A stretch of DNA of 52,158 nucleotides. Origin: Peptococcaceae bacterium UBA6116 (GTDB taxonomy: Bacteria; Bacillota; Desulfitobacteriia; Desulfitobacteriales; Syntrophobotulaceae). The notes beneath the pieces were generated by a model, which was not told the origin of the DNA, ran no database searches, and saw only the letters and a program-made list of their open reading frames with translations. The stretch is taken from NCBI GenBank assembly GCA_002423425.1, contig DIWC01000049.1, positions 72,963 to 125,120 on the forward strand. The letters run 5' to 3'. Positions 25,902 through 34,709 of this stretch are shown piece after piece. How positions within the stretch are numbered: the stretch's first letter is position 1; each line of letters starts with the position of its first letter. The position numbers and the translations under genes were made by a program.

Positions 25902-27074
25902 CTACGCCAGCCCCAATGACTGGTTATAACAATCAACAGCTTTTTTGGGCCTTAAAAGTTGTTCATGAACATTTCCTAAAAGAACCCAGGCATCGCTATT
26001 ATTCTTATCAAAAGAAACAATCTTTTCCAGAGCAGTTTCGGCTTCTTCCCACAACCCTTTTTCATAAAGACAAGAAGCCAGATTATACAAAATGATCTGG
26101 TCGGAAGAATTCATCTTTAGGGCCTCTTTGTAGTACTCGATGGCTTTCCGTGAACGCCCTAGCCTAAAGCACACATAACCTAAATTATTTAACAATAACG
26201 GATCATTACCGTTAATTGTATGTGCTTTTTTTAGAAGCTTGTAAGCTTGCTCATTATTGTTAAGTTTATTATTTATTCCCCCCAGATTATATAGAGCGTC
26301 ATAATCGTCCGGTACACTTTTTAAAACTTTTAAAAGCAGCTTCTTCGCCTTTATTAATTGTCCCATTTTAGCATAACAATATGCTAATCTCGATAATAAG
26401 TGAAGGCTGCCTCCAAATATTATTGCTTTGTGGAAACATTGAGCTGCAACAGATATCTGATTAAGTTTGACCAGCATTTCCGCTTTCATTTCCCAGAAAT
26501 CGGAATTATAAGGCTTTAATTTACAACAACCACTAAAACAGTTTAAAGCTTCTGCATATTCTCCATAAAAGAGAAATATGCTTCCTAAACGATATATTGC
26601 TTCCGAATCCCCAGGGGAGGAGCGAAGATATTTATTTAAGACAGCTACGGCTTCTTGCCATTCTCCGAGCTCCAAGAGGCAGTCAGCCTGCAAGTTCCAG
26701 TAATCACAATTATTTGGCTGATACTCAAGTGCTTTTTCAATATATTGAAGAGCCTGCTCAAGTAAATCCATGCCATGACAGCAACGAGCGGTCAAAAAGT
26801 AAATTTGTCCTAGCTTTGACGGATCATTGCAGTATAATGATGCCTTCTCTAAATATTCCTCTGTTTCGGAAAAAATATTATTATCTATTAGTTTAGAAGC
26901 TGTCTCCAGATCAAGGTGTTGGGGAAGCAAATCATCTAGGTATTTTAGTAGATTATTAATCTTTTTTCTTTCATCAACTTCGGATAGCCAATTTGTTTTT
27001 GCTTCTTTCATGGTAATGTCATCCTTAGATTGAACAAATTTATTTTGAAGCGAGGAAATTAATGATAGATTCAT
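25902..27074 (-). CDS. Tetratricopeptide-repeat protein
   Basis: A 390-residue soluble protein made mostly of about eight consecutive TPR units from residue 75 to the end; typical repeats are AIYRLGSIFLFYGEYAEALNC-like and ILYNLASCLYEKGLWEEAE-like helices. No enzymatic domain, signal or membrane helix. It should bind partner proteins. The ATG at 27074 has AAGGAG eight bases upstream; a GTG three codons earlier overlaps that site. Partner unknown; the gene stands alone. Confidence 0.75.
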   Translation of the reverse strand: MNLSLISSLQNKFVQSKDDITMKEAKTNWLSEVDERKKINNLLKYLDDLLPQHLDLETASKLIDNNIFSETEEYLEKASLYCNDPSKLGQIYFLTARCCHGMDLLEQALQYIEKALEYQPNNCDYWNLQADCLLELGEWQEAVAVLNKYLRSSPGDSEAIYRLGSIFLFYGEYAEALNCFSGCCKLKPYNSDFWEMKAEMLVKLNQISVAAQCFHKAIIFGGSLHLLSRLAYCYAKMGQLIKAKKLLLKVLKSVPDDYDALYNLGGINNKLNNNEQAYKLLKKAHTINGNDPLLLNNLGYVCFRLGRSRKAIEYYKEALKMNSSDQIILYNLASCLYEKGLWEEAETALEKIVSFDKNNSDAWVLLGNVHEQLLRPKKAVDCYNQSLGLA

Positions 27075-27299
27075 TCTCAACACTCCTTAATAATTAAACG
27101 ATCTGGAAAAAGATTCTGGATTCTTCAACCAATTACCTCTTTTCTTCACTTTTAATCGTTCCCTAAATAATGCTAGTAAAGGATATTATTCAAAAACAAT
27201 AATTTTTTTTCGTTATTAATCTCCAAAAATATGTATAATAAAATGTAATTAGTTAACTTTTTTGCTAATTTAAATACTTTACCGGATAGAGGTTTTAAT

Positions 27300-28334
27300 A
27301 TGATAAGAAATAAAAGGCAAATGCTCTTCATAGCCATCATATTGATATTTATCCTTAGCCTATCAGGATGCGGAATAATAATGCCTTTTTCCCACAAAAA
27401 AGAAGCGAACCCGGTCTCAAATTTAACAGCATCATCGTTACTCGTTGATTCAGCCGAAATTCGTTTGGAGACCATTAAATTAATAGAGAATGCTAAAAAG
27501 ACTATTTTTATTGAACTTTCAGCTCTCGATGATCCCGAAATTACTAATTTGATTGTTGTTAGGTCTCATGCCGGAATTGAAGTAAGAATACTATTAGACC
27601 AATGGCAAAGAGAAAATGCGACAACCGTTAAAAATCTTAAAAACCAGAATATATCAGTACAATATTACCCGGCGCAAAAAGGCCAATACCAAAGGATTCG
27701 TTATATGGTTATCGATTACCAGGTTGCAGTTTTTTATGGACAAGATTGGCTGCAAAAAGGATTAAATGATCATAGTCTTGCTGTTAAATTAACAGGTGAT
27801 ACTGCCTGGACTATCGCGAAATCGTTTAGCAAAGACTGGGAGTACACGACAACGCTTACGCTTAATTTACCTGGGAATGTCACTTTACCTGAAGATAATA
27901 TAACTTTATCCCTCAATGGAAATGTAAAACGACAAATAATAAACGCAATTAATAATGCAAATACCGAAATTTTTGCCGAAGTTGAGCAAATCAGTGAACC
28001 TGAAACTGTTAAAGCCTTAGTTGCCGCAAAACAAAGAGGATGTAATATTAGATTAATTGTCAGCCCATCGTGTGCTGAAGCCACGCCGGATGCTATTGCC
28101 GATTTTAAAAAAGCACAAATAGAAGTTTGTTATTATAATCCGTCTAAAAAACTCACAATGAGCCTTAACCTCTGTGTTTTTGACAATAAGACAATGATAA
28201 TGTCAAGTTCATCCTGGAGCTACTATTCCTTTGTAATTAACCATGAAGGTTCGCTCAAGATTCCTGCCCCGCAAGCAATTGGGAAAATCAAGACCATCCT
28301 CGAAGGAGATTGGGACGAAGGTACTCCATATTAA
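27300..28334 (+). CDS. Phospholipase-D-like lipoprotein lacking HKD catalytic motifs
   Basis: A 344-residue exported lipoprotein: basic start, hydrophobic segment and lipobox LSGC (Cys near residue 23). Two PLD-like halves are seen, each with a VRSHAGIEVRILLD-like or AKQRGCNIRLIVSP-like strand-helix unit. Where the catalytic HxKxxxxD motif should be, the first half has RYMVIDYQ and the second has LNLCVFDNK, without the histidine and lysine. It is therefore probably not a phosphodiesterase. TAGAGG precedes the ATG. Single plus-strand gene facing the HTH gene across a shared terminator. Confidence 0.7.
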   Translation: MIRNKRQMLFIAIILIFILSLSGCGIIMPFSHKKEANPVSNLTASSLLVDSAEIRLETIKLIENAKKTIFIELSALDDPEITNLIVVRSHAGIEVRILLDQWQRENATTVKNLKNQNISVQYYPAQKGQYQRIRYMVIDYQVAVFYGQDWLQKGLNDHSLAVKLTGDTAWTIAKSFSKDWEYTTTLTLNLPGNVTLPEDNITLSLNGNVKRQIINAINNANTEIFAEVEQISEPETVKALVAAKQRGCNIRLIVSPSCAEATPDAIADFKKAQIEVCYYNPSKKLTMSLNLCVFDNKTMIMSSSSWSYYSFVINHEGSLKIPAPQAIGKIKTILEGDWDEGTPY

Positions 28335-28373
28335 TTTTTTTAAGATATTTCATAATACAAATAAAACGCTAAA

Positions 28374-28423
28374 AAGGGGCTGCTCATGTCAAGAAAATTA
28401 CTTTCTATTCTGAGCAGCCCCTT
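28374..28423. terminator. Bidirectional terminator between convergent genes
   Basis: AAGGGGCTGCTCA (28374-28386) pairs perfectly over 13 bases with TGAGCAGCCCCTT (28411-28423) around a 24-base loop. On the minus strand it is followed by TTTTTAGCG, so it best serves the HTH gene, but it sits 40 bp after the plus-strand lipoprotein gene too. Confidence 0.75.
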
Positions 28424-28451
28424 CCCGCTTTGCCGTCTGACTTCCAAAAAA

Positions 28452-28892
28452 TTATCTGCGTACCCTATCTTCAAGTTCCGCTAATCTATCTAAAATTACT
28501 GAAATTGTCATCTCTTGAGTTCTAATTCTTAAACGGAGTTGTTCGATTAGTATATGCATATTTTTCTGCTGATTAATCAAACTGCTAATATTTTCTTCAT
28601 CAAAATAACTTATATCCCGATAATGTCCAGAAGAATTCGGTTCTTTGGCTTTATCGCTTTTATTGTTAAAAAGATACTTAAATTTACCGTATCTCGTATT
28701 TCTTCCGGGCGAAACATGAATTACTCCATCAGCTTCAAGAACTTGAATCCCTTTCTTCAGGGTAATATTGGCAACTCCTGTTTCCCGCTGTATTTCAGAA
28801 TAAGCAATTTCAAATTCAGTTTCATCATGTTTATTAGACATTCTTTCAAAGAATTCTACAAATTTCTTATAGGTTTTTTCTTTTAATTTCAA
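28452..28892 (-). CDS. Winged-helix DNA-binding protein with C-terminal coiled coil
   Basis: A 146-residue protein. Residues about 20-75 look like a winged helix (EIQRETGVANITLKKGIQVLE, then a GVIHVSPGRN wing). The middle is polar, and residues 100-146 form a coiled coil (QLRLRIRTQEMTISVILDRLAELEDRV). The arrangement suggests a small dimeric regulator or a replication/partition accessory factor; I do not recognise the family. TTG start with GGAAGGATG upstream. Confidence 0.55.
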   Translation of the reverse strand: MKLKEKTYKKFVEFFERMSNKHDETEFEIAYSEIQRETGVANITLKKGIQVLEADGVIHVSPGRNTRYGKFKYLFNNKSDKAKEPNSSGHYRDISYFDEENISSLINQQKNMHILIEQLRLRIRTQEMTISVILDRLAELEDRVRR

Positions 28893-29015
28893 AGTAGTTC
28901 ATCCTTCCGATCTAATAAGTATCTGTTATTTGGAATATTATATCATTAATAAGTTCATTTTTTCCCATGATTAGAAAAACAAAGAAAAAATTTATTTTTT
29001 GTGCTAATTTCATTA

Positions 29016-29861
29016 TTAATAATGATCCTTATCGCCATGAATGTTATTAAGAACCGTCTCCTCAATCGAAAACGAATGTTCCGCAGAAGGAAAAAACAAG
29101 CCCTTTACCTCTTCACAATATTGTTTTACAGCATGGTCTATACTAATTGCTAATGTATCATACTGTTTAACAAATTTTGGTATAAATTTATCATATATGC
29201 CTAGCAGATCATGCAATACAAGCACTTGACCGCTACATTCAGCACCGGCTCCAATTCCTATAGTCGGTATTCCAAGTTCTCCCGTAATCTTTGCCGCAAG
29301 TAAAGCAGGGATTAATTCCAAAACGAGCATTATTGCTCCAGCTTCTTCTAATGCTAAAGCATCTTCAAATATTTTTGTAGCGCTTTGGATGTCTTTTCCC
29401 TGTACTTTAAACCCGCCAAGCTGAGCAGCTGTCTGCGGAGTCAGGCCAATATGGGCAACAACAGGAATACCGCTTTTGGTAAGATATCTAACAGTATCAG
29501 TATAATCCTTACCGCCTTCAAGTTTTACCGCATCAGCGCGTCCTTCTTTAATCAGCCTTCCCGCATTTAATAAGGCATCTTGAGAACAAGCATAACTAAG
29601 ATAAGGCAGATCAACTATGACAAAAGTATTCGGCGCTCCCCGTCTGACTGCCTTAGCATGATAAAGCATTTCTTCCATTGTTACAGGGACCGTAGAATCA
29701 TAACCCAACACAACCATACCGAGTGAATCACCGACCAGAATCGTGTCAATGCCGGCCTTCTCCAATAAGTTGGCAGACGGATAATCATAAGCAGTAAGCA
29801 TAGTGATCTTTATTCCCTGGTTTGCCATAGACTGCAGTTCCTGAATAGTTTTTTTTGCCAC
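29016..29861 (-). CDS. panB: 3-methyl-2-oxobutanoate hydroxymethyltransferase
   Basis: A 281-residue PanB, adding a hydroxymethyl group from 5,10-methylene-tetrahydrofolate to 2-oxoisovalerate in pantothenate synthesis. Motifs include LTAYDYPSANLLEKAG, LVGDSLGMVVLGYDST (metal-site aspartate), AVKLEGG and VAHIGLTPQ. The GTG at 29861 has GGAGG eight bases upstream, better than the ATG five codons before. panC and panD are not adjacent, so the pathway is dispersed. Confidence 0.94.
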   Translation of the reverse strand: MAKKTIQELQSMANQGIKITMLTAYDYPSANLLEKAGIDTILVGDSLGMVVLGYDSTVPVTMEEMLYHAKAVRRGAPNTFVIVDLPYLSYACSQDALLNAGRLIKEGRADAVKLEGGKDYTDTVRYLTKSGIPVVAHIGLTPQTAAQLGGFKVQGKDIQSATKIFEDALALEEAGAIMLVLELIPALLAAKITGELGIPTIGIGAGAECSGQVLVLHDLLGIYDKFIPKFVKQYDTLAISIDHAVKQYCEEVKGLFFPSAEHSFSIEETVLNNIHGDKDHY

Positions 29862-29979
29862 AATCAACGCCTCCATAACTCATTAAATTAATAATATGAT
29901 CTTTAAGGAATAAGAATTCCCGGTCAAGCATAATTTGTACTAAATAAGTAAGGTGCAACCATGTAAAGGAGGAATTTTT

Positions 29980-30351
29980 ATGTCAAAGTCTTTTGAGGTA
30001 TCTCTGGCTGCCAAGGGAATACTGATCGCTATTATAATATCTCTGGTACTTACCTTTTTGCTCAGCCTCATTTATTACTTTACATCGGTTCAGGAATCTA
30101 TGATTTATTCATTGCTCACAACAGGAATTAGTGTATTGGCTGCTAGTTTTTACATTTCATCCAGGTCCGGATCAAAAGGTTTATTTTATGGCTTAACGAT
30201 CGGAATAGGTTTTTTTATTTTATCAATAATTATTTTTTACATCTTTTATATTGGTAACCCTTCCTGGCTAATTTTACTGCAAAAACTGCTGGTTAGCGTA
30301 TTAACCGGAATGATTGGCGGCATAACCGGCGCAATTTTAAAAAGCAATTAG
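29980..30351 (+). CDS. TIGR04086-family four-helix membrane protein
   Basis: A 123-residue membrane protein with four hydrophobic helices, glycine-rich in the last two (GLFYGLTIGIGFF, SVLTGMIGGITGAILK). This is the pattern of the TIGR04086/YrzE-like family found in many spore-forming Firmicutes, without known function. Start at ATG 29980, preceded by AAAGGAGG; the frame opens nine codons earlier. It converges on the Lgt-like microprotein. Confidence 0.72.
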   Translation: MSKSFEVSLAAKGILIAIIISLVLTFLLSLIYYFTSVQESMIYSLLTTGISVLAASFYISSRSGSKGLFYGLTIGIGFFILSIIIFYIFYIGNPSWLILLQKLLVSVLTGMIGGITGAILKSN

Positions 30352-30398
30352 CTGTTGGGTTTAGCCTTTAGGCTTAGGCACTTCATTCGTGATATTAT

Positions 30399-30530
30399 TT
30401 AAGTGCCTTCCTTCTTCTCTAATTTAGCAAAAAAAATTGTAACTCCTACCGCCAGGATAAAAGCAAAAGCTATCATAGTACCATAAGCCCTAATTGGAAA
30501 GTTCCCAATGTAAAACCAGTATGGATGCAT
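30399..30530 (-). CDS. 43-residue microprotein like the N-terminus of Lgt
   Basis: A short frame with a proper start signal (TAGGAG, six bases, ATG) encoding MHPYWFYIGNFPIRAYG, then one membrane helix and a charged end KLEKKEGT. The first 25 residues resemble the N-terminus of prolipoprotein diacylglyceryl transferase (IGxFxIRxYG), whose remaining six helices are missing; the sequence after the stop does not continue the match. It lies 9 bp after the FtsA-like gene and is probably translated from its transcript. Either a truncated relic or a small membrane peptide in its own right. The stop lies in a GGCACTT/AAGTGCC hairpin. Confidence 0.5.
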   Translation of the reverse strand: MHPYWFYIGNFPIRAYGTMIAFAFILAVGVTIFFAKLEKKEGT

Positions 30531-30539
30531 TCTGTTCTC

Positions 30540-32660
30540 CTATCCTATTTCACTATTTACCCAAACAATAATTATTCGGTCACCTTGATTTAACTCCGTA
30601 GTGAATTCTGCTTTTCTACCATTGACCGACATTTCAAGCTTTCCACCGGAAATAGCTTTTTGCTTAAGATTTAAATATGGAAAAAGTTCCGACAGAATAG
30701 GTTTACGACTAAAACCCTCAACTCTTAATTCCATATCACCCTCGACGGGGTTATCCGGAAAAAGTTCTTTACCTTTATAAAATACCTTTTTATTTTGCGG
30801 AGGGAAAAGAAATTCTTCACCGTTTACGCTAAATCTCATAGGATCAGCAACAATATCCAGATCTTTGATCCTTATCTTTTGCTCCGTTATATCAATTCTA
30901 TCATTATTGCGTAATATGTAATCTCCATTGATGATTTGACCGTTGATTCTGATTCCTACATTTGATATTAGTTCTTTAACTGCACCATTTATCTTAATCT
31001 TCCTCTTTTTTATTCTATCTAAAGAAAACCTCTTGAATTTGAGTAAATCATAAAGAGTTTTATTCTCCTTAATAACCAGTTTGCAGCCGTCTTTGAGCCA
31101 CTCATCGACTGCTACCTCCTTACCGTCAATACAGATAGAAGGACTAACCTCATCTTCTTTGCCGTTCCAAATAATTTTCTTAGTCGGTGTAAGTGAAAAA
31201 ATATCTTTAATTTTAGCTTTTGCATCTTTGCCGGAATAACCAGGAAGAAAAGATATAACATCACCCGCAGAGATTTTATGCTCTAATTTGGCTGGCTGGC
31301 CATTGACTGATATCTCAGCTGGTTTACCTAATTCCCCTTTTATTACCCGTATTTCTCCATTTAGTTCATAAATTAATGCCGCCCCCGGACGGCCAATAAA
31401 TGACCTCGGCTCAATCCCGGCAGCTAAGAGTGCATCGGCAACCGTAGCTGATTGTAACTCAAAAATAGGAATATTTACATCGTTAACTCTAACCGAATAA
31501 TAATGTAAACCCTGATCATTTAGGGCTGTCATTGCTATACCGATTGGGGTAATAACATCAGAACCGGTAAGTCTGTCTTCTTCGCCAAACACGCTGTTCA
31601 GCCTTTCTCTTACTTGAATCCCAATTCTATTACCTGGTATAGCAATGATCTCCGCCAGCATATCCCGCAATAAAGGCGTAAGGCTGCCACCACCCACAAG
31701 AATGATTCCTTGAGGTTTATTCTTATTTAGTAAAATTATTTCCTGACTAATTCTTTCGGCAATCTTCCGGATAGTTGGTCTGATAACTTCAAAGACTTCT
31801 TCTTTTGGAACCGACACTTTATCACCAAAGAAGTTGACTATTTCTATCTCTATACCATTTTTGGCACTTAGTTGTCTTTTTATCTTTTCTGACGTTTGGA
31901 AATCAAGAAGATAGTTTGAACAAATTATTTCAGTCACTTCATCACCTGCTATGGGAACCATTCCATAAGCAAAGAATGAGCCGTCTCTGGTAAGACCGAT
32001 ATCTGATGTTCCTGCCCCAATATCTACTAATGCAAGATTGAGTCTTCGCATATCCGCAGGTATAGCGGCTTGGCCTGCCGCAATCGGTTCCAGAGTCAGG
32101 CTCTCCATTTCCAGACCGACCCTTTCTAAGACAGCTACAAGCCCGTCAACAACTGTCCGCGGTAAAAAGGTTGCAATGACCGTAAGCCCCGCTTTTCTTC
32201 CCTTTTGTCCGATAAGAGAGGTTATCGGCATATCTTCCAACTGTTGGATTACGGTACTATAACCTACACAATGAAAACGGCCTTTGTCTTCTCCATAGCT
32301 GATTTTATTCATAGCATTTTGGACAGCTTCCATTTCCAAAGATACTACTTCCGGCTTCTCCCAATTAATAGGGAAACTCTCTTCTCTTGTCGCTTTGGCC
32401 GTCAGTGTACATAAAGCCCTTCCTGCAGCTGCAACTGCGACTTTTTTCAACTTAATACCAGTATCTTTTTCGATTTCTTCCTTAATCTTTGCTACCGCTC
32501 TGGCAACTTCATCAACATCATGGACTTGCCCATCATACATAGCCCTTTGCGAATGCTCCGTCCTTGCACTGGTAATGATCTCATACCCTTTATCATTTTT
32601 TTTCATAACTAACCCGACTACAACCCTAGTACCGATATCTAAAGCAAATACATTGTCCAT
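30540..32660 (-). CDS. FtsA/PilM-like actin-fold ATPase with long C-terminal extension
   Basis: A 706-residue protein. Residues 1-390 are an FtsA-type ATPase: FALDIGTRVVVGLV (phosphate 1), LALVDIGAGTSDIGL (phosphate 2), GIILVGGGSLTPLL (adenosine motif), with an SHS2-like insert. Residues 390-706 add several small beta-rich units, including KIKINGAVKELISNVGIRINGQ and SVNGRKAEFTTELNQGD, resembling S4-like or ubiquitin-like modules. No FtsA membrane-targeting helix is evident. FtsZ is not adjacent, so it is not the standard divisome ftsA. It follows pfkA after about 45 bp. Confidence 0.75.
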   Translation of the reverse strand: MDNVFALDIGTRVVVGLVMKKNDKGYEIITSARTEHSQRAMYDGQVHDVDEVARAVAKIKEEIEKDTGIKLKKVAVAAAGRALCTLTAKATREESFPINWEKPEVVSLEMEAVQNAMNKISYGEDKGRFHCVGYSTVIQQLEDMPITSLIGQKGRKAGLTVIATFLPRTVVDGLVAVLERVGLEMESLTLEPIAAGQAAIPADMRRLNLALVDIGAGTSDIGLTRDGSFFAYGMVPIAGDEVTEIICSNYLLDFQTSEKIKRQLSAKNGIEIEIVNFFGDKVSVPKEEVFEVIRPTIRKIAERISQEIILLNKNKPQGIILVGGGSLTPLLRDMLAEIIAIPGNRIGIQVRERLNSVFGEEDRLTGSDVITPIGIAMTALNDQGLHYYSVRVNDVNIPIFELQSATVADALLAAGIEPRSFIGRPGAALIYELNGEIRVIKGELGKPAEISVNGQPAKLEHKISAGDVISFLPGYSGKDAKAKIKDIFSLTPTKKIIWNGKEDEVSPSICIDGKEVAVDEWLKDGCKLVIKENKTLYDLLKFKRFSLDRIKKRKIKINGAVKELISNVGIRINGQIINGDYILRNNDRIDITEQKIRIKDLDIVADPMRFSVNGEEFLFPPQNKKVFYKGKELFPDNPVEGDMELRVEGFSRKPILSELFPYLNLKQKAISGGKLEMSVNGRKAEFTTELNQGDRIIIVWVNSEIG

Positions 32661-32707
32661 TTTTTCTACCTCACTAGAAACTTTGCCTGCATATAATCAC
32701 AATTCTC

Positions 32708-33673
32708 TTAGATTGCTAATTCGTTTGCTAGATCGTATAGATTACGCTGGAAAGGTTTGGAAGCAAAAGCAATCTGCAATGGCCTGTAAACGGTTTCATT
32801 ATTGATAAAAGATATCATAACATCAGATTTACCTTCCATTATAGCCTCTACCGCTTTTCCGCCCATTGTTGCTCCCAGAACAGAATCGGAAGCTGACGGT
32901 GCTCCTCCACGTTGAATATGTCCAAGAATAGTAACCCTGTTATCCATGCCGGAGTATTCTTTTAGTTTGGAGGCAATTTCCCAAATATCCCCTGCCCCTT
33001 CGGCAACAATGATAATACTATGGTTTTTACCACGCTGATACCCTCTTAATAACTTTCCGCTGATTTCCTTAAGGTCAAAAGGAATCTCAGGTATAAGAAT
33101 TGATTCCGCACCAATGGCTAAACCTGATTTTAACGCAATATCTCCGCAATTTCTCCCCATGACTTCAACTAAAAAAGTCCTTTCATGCGAAGTAGCAGTA
33201 TCTCTTAATTTACTGACCGCTTCCACTACTGTGTTTATAGCAGTGTCAAAACCTATAGTACAATCTGTTCCGACAATATCATTATCAATCGTTCCCGGGA
33301 TTCCAACAACCTTAATACCTAACTCCGCAAGCTTATGGGCACCGCGATAAGAGCCATCCCCTCCGATCACTGCCAGGGCCTCTATTCCTTTGGACTGTAA
33401 CTGAAAAGCAGCTTTTTTTTGCCCTTCCTCAGTCATCATTTCTTCACTTCTAGCCGTTTTCAAGATTGTTCCACCGCGGTGGACAATATCGGCAACCGAA
33501 CCAAGATCCATTTCTTGAATATTGCCTTTGATTAAGCCTTCATATCCATGGAAAACGCCATATACTCTCAAGTGATGGAATATCCCTTTACGGACAACAG
33601 CCCTAATTGCCGAATTCATCCCAGGGGCATCTCCACCACTGGTTAAAACAGCAATCTTGTCGATTGAATCCAT
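32708..33673 (-). CDS. pfkA: ATP-dependent 6-phosphofructokinase
   Basis: A 321-residue PfkA catalysing fructose 6-phosphate to fructose 1,6-bisphosphate. Motifs GGDAPGMNSAIR (ATP), GIPGTIDNDIVGTDCTIGFDTA (catalytic aspartate in TIDND), VEVMGRNCGDIAL and LGHIQRGGAPSASD are all in place. The glycine in GGDGSY-type loop supports ATP rather than pyrophosphate. Pyruvate kinase does not follow; instead the FtsA-like gene does. Confidence 0.95.
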   Translation of the reverse strand: MDSIDKIAVLTSGGDAPGMNSAIRAVVRKGIFHHLRVYGVFHGYEGLIKGNIQEMDLGSVADIVHRGGTILKTARSEEMMTEEGQKKAAFQLQSKGIEALAVIGGDGSYRGAHKLAELGIKVVGIPGTIDNDIVGTDCTIGFDTAINTVVEAVSKLRDTATSHERTFLVEVMGRNCGDIALKSGLAIGAESILIPEIPFDLKEISGKLLRGYQRGKNHSIIIVAEGAGDIWEIASKLKEYSGMDNRVTILGHIQRGGAPSASDSVLGATMGGKAVEAIMEGKSDVMISFINNETVYRPLQIAFASKPFQRNLYDLANELAI

Positions 33674-33708
33674 ATGTCAAGATCACTCCCTAATTAAATC
33701 TCAAACTA

Positions 33709-34596
33709 TTATTGTTCTTGATTATACATTTTTTGACATAGCGTTTCAAATAGTTCAGTGTTATTATCTTTAAACTTTCTGCTTTTATCCCTCAAACAGC
33801 TTGCGTTTCTATTAAAGTAAGCGGAAATCTCTTGATAGGAATAATGATAGTGTTCGTACAGCAACAGATAAACCATATATCTTGCCTTTACTATATTATT
33901 GCTTTTTTCAGGTCCTAACACTTTTTTCTCTTCAACATTAAAATGATCACAGACTATAGGCAAGACAAGAGATACGATCTCCTCCAATGTTTTTAAGCTT
34001 ATCGGTTCTTTTATTTCTATTATATTGATTACTTGTTTCATATTTTTTATTTTTGTCTCACGTGCGAATGGTTTAATAAAGGATTTATTTATAGAATCAA
34101 GATAATATTTTGCAAAACAATTAATTTCTTCTTCAGTTGGATTTTGCAAACGGATCACGAGACCGCTTCGAAGGCGAGACGCTAATCTATCCCCTAAGAA
34201 ATCTAATTTTAATTCCTTCCCACCATAGGTAATAACCGCTTTTCCTCCCTGGGCAAGGATTGTATCAAAGGTATAAAGCAATTCTTCAATTGTTTTGGTT
34301 TTACCTTTAAGCAAATTAATGTTATCAAGTAATAACAATTTTGATGAACGAAAATATTTACGAAAAAGACTGAGTCCCCCATTACAAGCTGCATAACAAT
34401 ATTTTGCTGTAAACTTTTGGGCGCCTATCAAAACTGTTGGGAAAACATTATCCTGGCATTTAAGTAATAGACTATTGAGTAGTGTTGTCTTGCCAAGTCC
34501 TTCTTCCCCTACAATAATCGTCACCTGGGGTGCTTGGGAGTAATCAAAACTATCAATAAATTTGAAGGCAATAAGATTATAATCGCTGACAAACAA
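33709..34596 (-). CDS. DnaA paralogue with AAA+ domain and diverged DNA-binding domain
   Basis: A 295-residue protein with Walker A GEEGLGKTT (30-38), Walker B LLLLDNINLL and a sensor I-like AVITYG, as in DnaA domain III. The C-terminal 60 residues (VKARYMVYLLLYEHYHYSYQEIS then FNRNASCLRDKSRKF) align with DnaA domain IV, but the DnaA-box contact motif GGRDHTTV is replaced by NRNASCL. DnaA domains I-II are missing. It may regulate DnaA or load helicase elsewhere. TTG start, with AAGGAG nine bases upstream. Lies between glnA and pfkA. Confidence 0.72.
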   Translation of the reverse strand: MFVSDYNLIAFKFIDSFDYSQAPQVTIIVGEEGLGKTTLLNSLLLKCQDNVFPTVLIGAQKFTAKYCYAACNGGLSLFRKYFRSSKLLLLDNINLLKGKTKTIEELLYTFDTILAQGGKAVITYGGKELKLDFLGDRLASRLRSGLVIRLQNPTEEEINCFAKYYLDSINKSFIKPFARETKIKNMKQVINIIEIKEPISLKTLEEIVSLVLPIVCDHFNVEEKKVLGPEKSNNIVKARYMVYLLLYEHYHYSYQEISAYFNRNASCLRDKSRKFKDNNTELFETLCQKMYNQEQ

Positions 34597-34638
34597 TTTT
34601 CAGTACTCCTTATATGCTTAGCAATTTAAAGACAAAAG

Positions 34639-34677
34639 AACAAGGGCATAGGATAAATAATATATCCGACCCTTGTT
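34639..34677 (-). terminator. glnA terminator
   Basis: On the minus strand AACAAGGG and CCCTTGTT form the outer stem, with an inner GGATA/TATCC stem, followed by CTTTTGTCTTT. It is 33 bp past the glnA stop. Confidence 0.7.
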
Positions 34678-34709
34678 AATATTATATTAAGTGAGCATCG
34701 GCTAATAAA

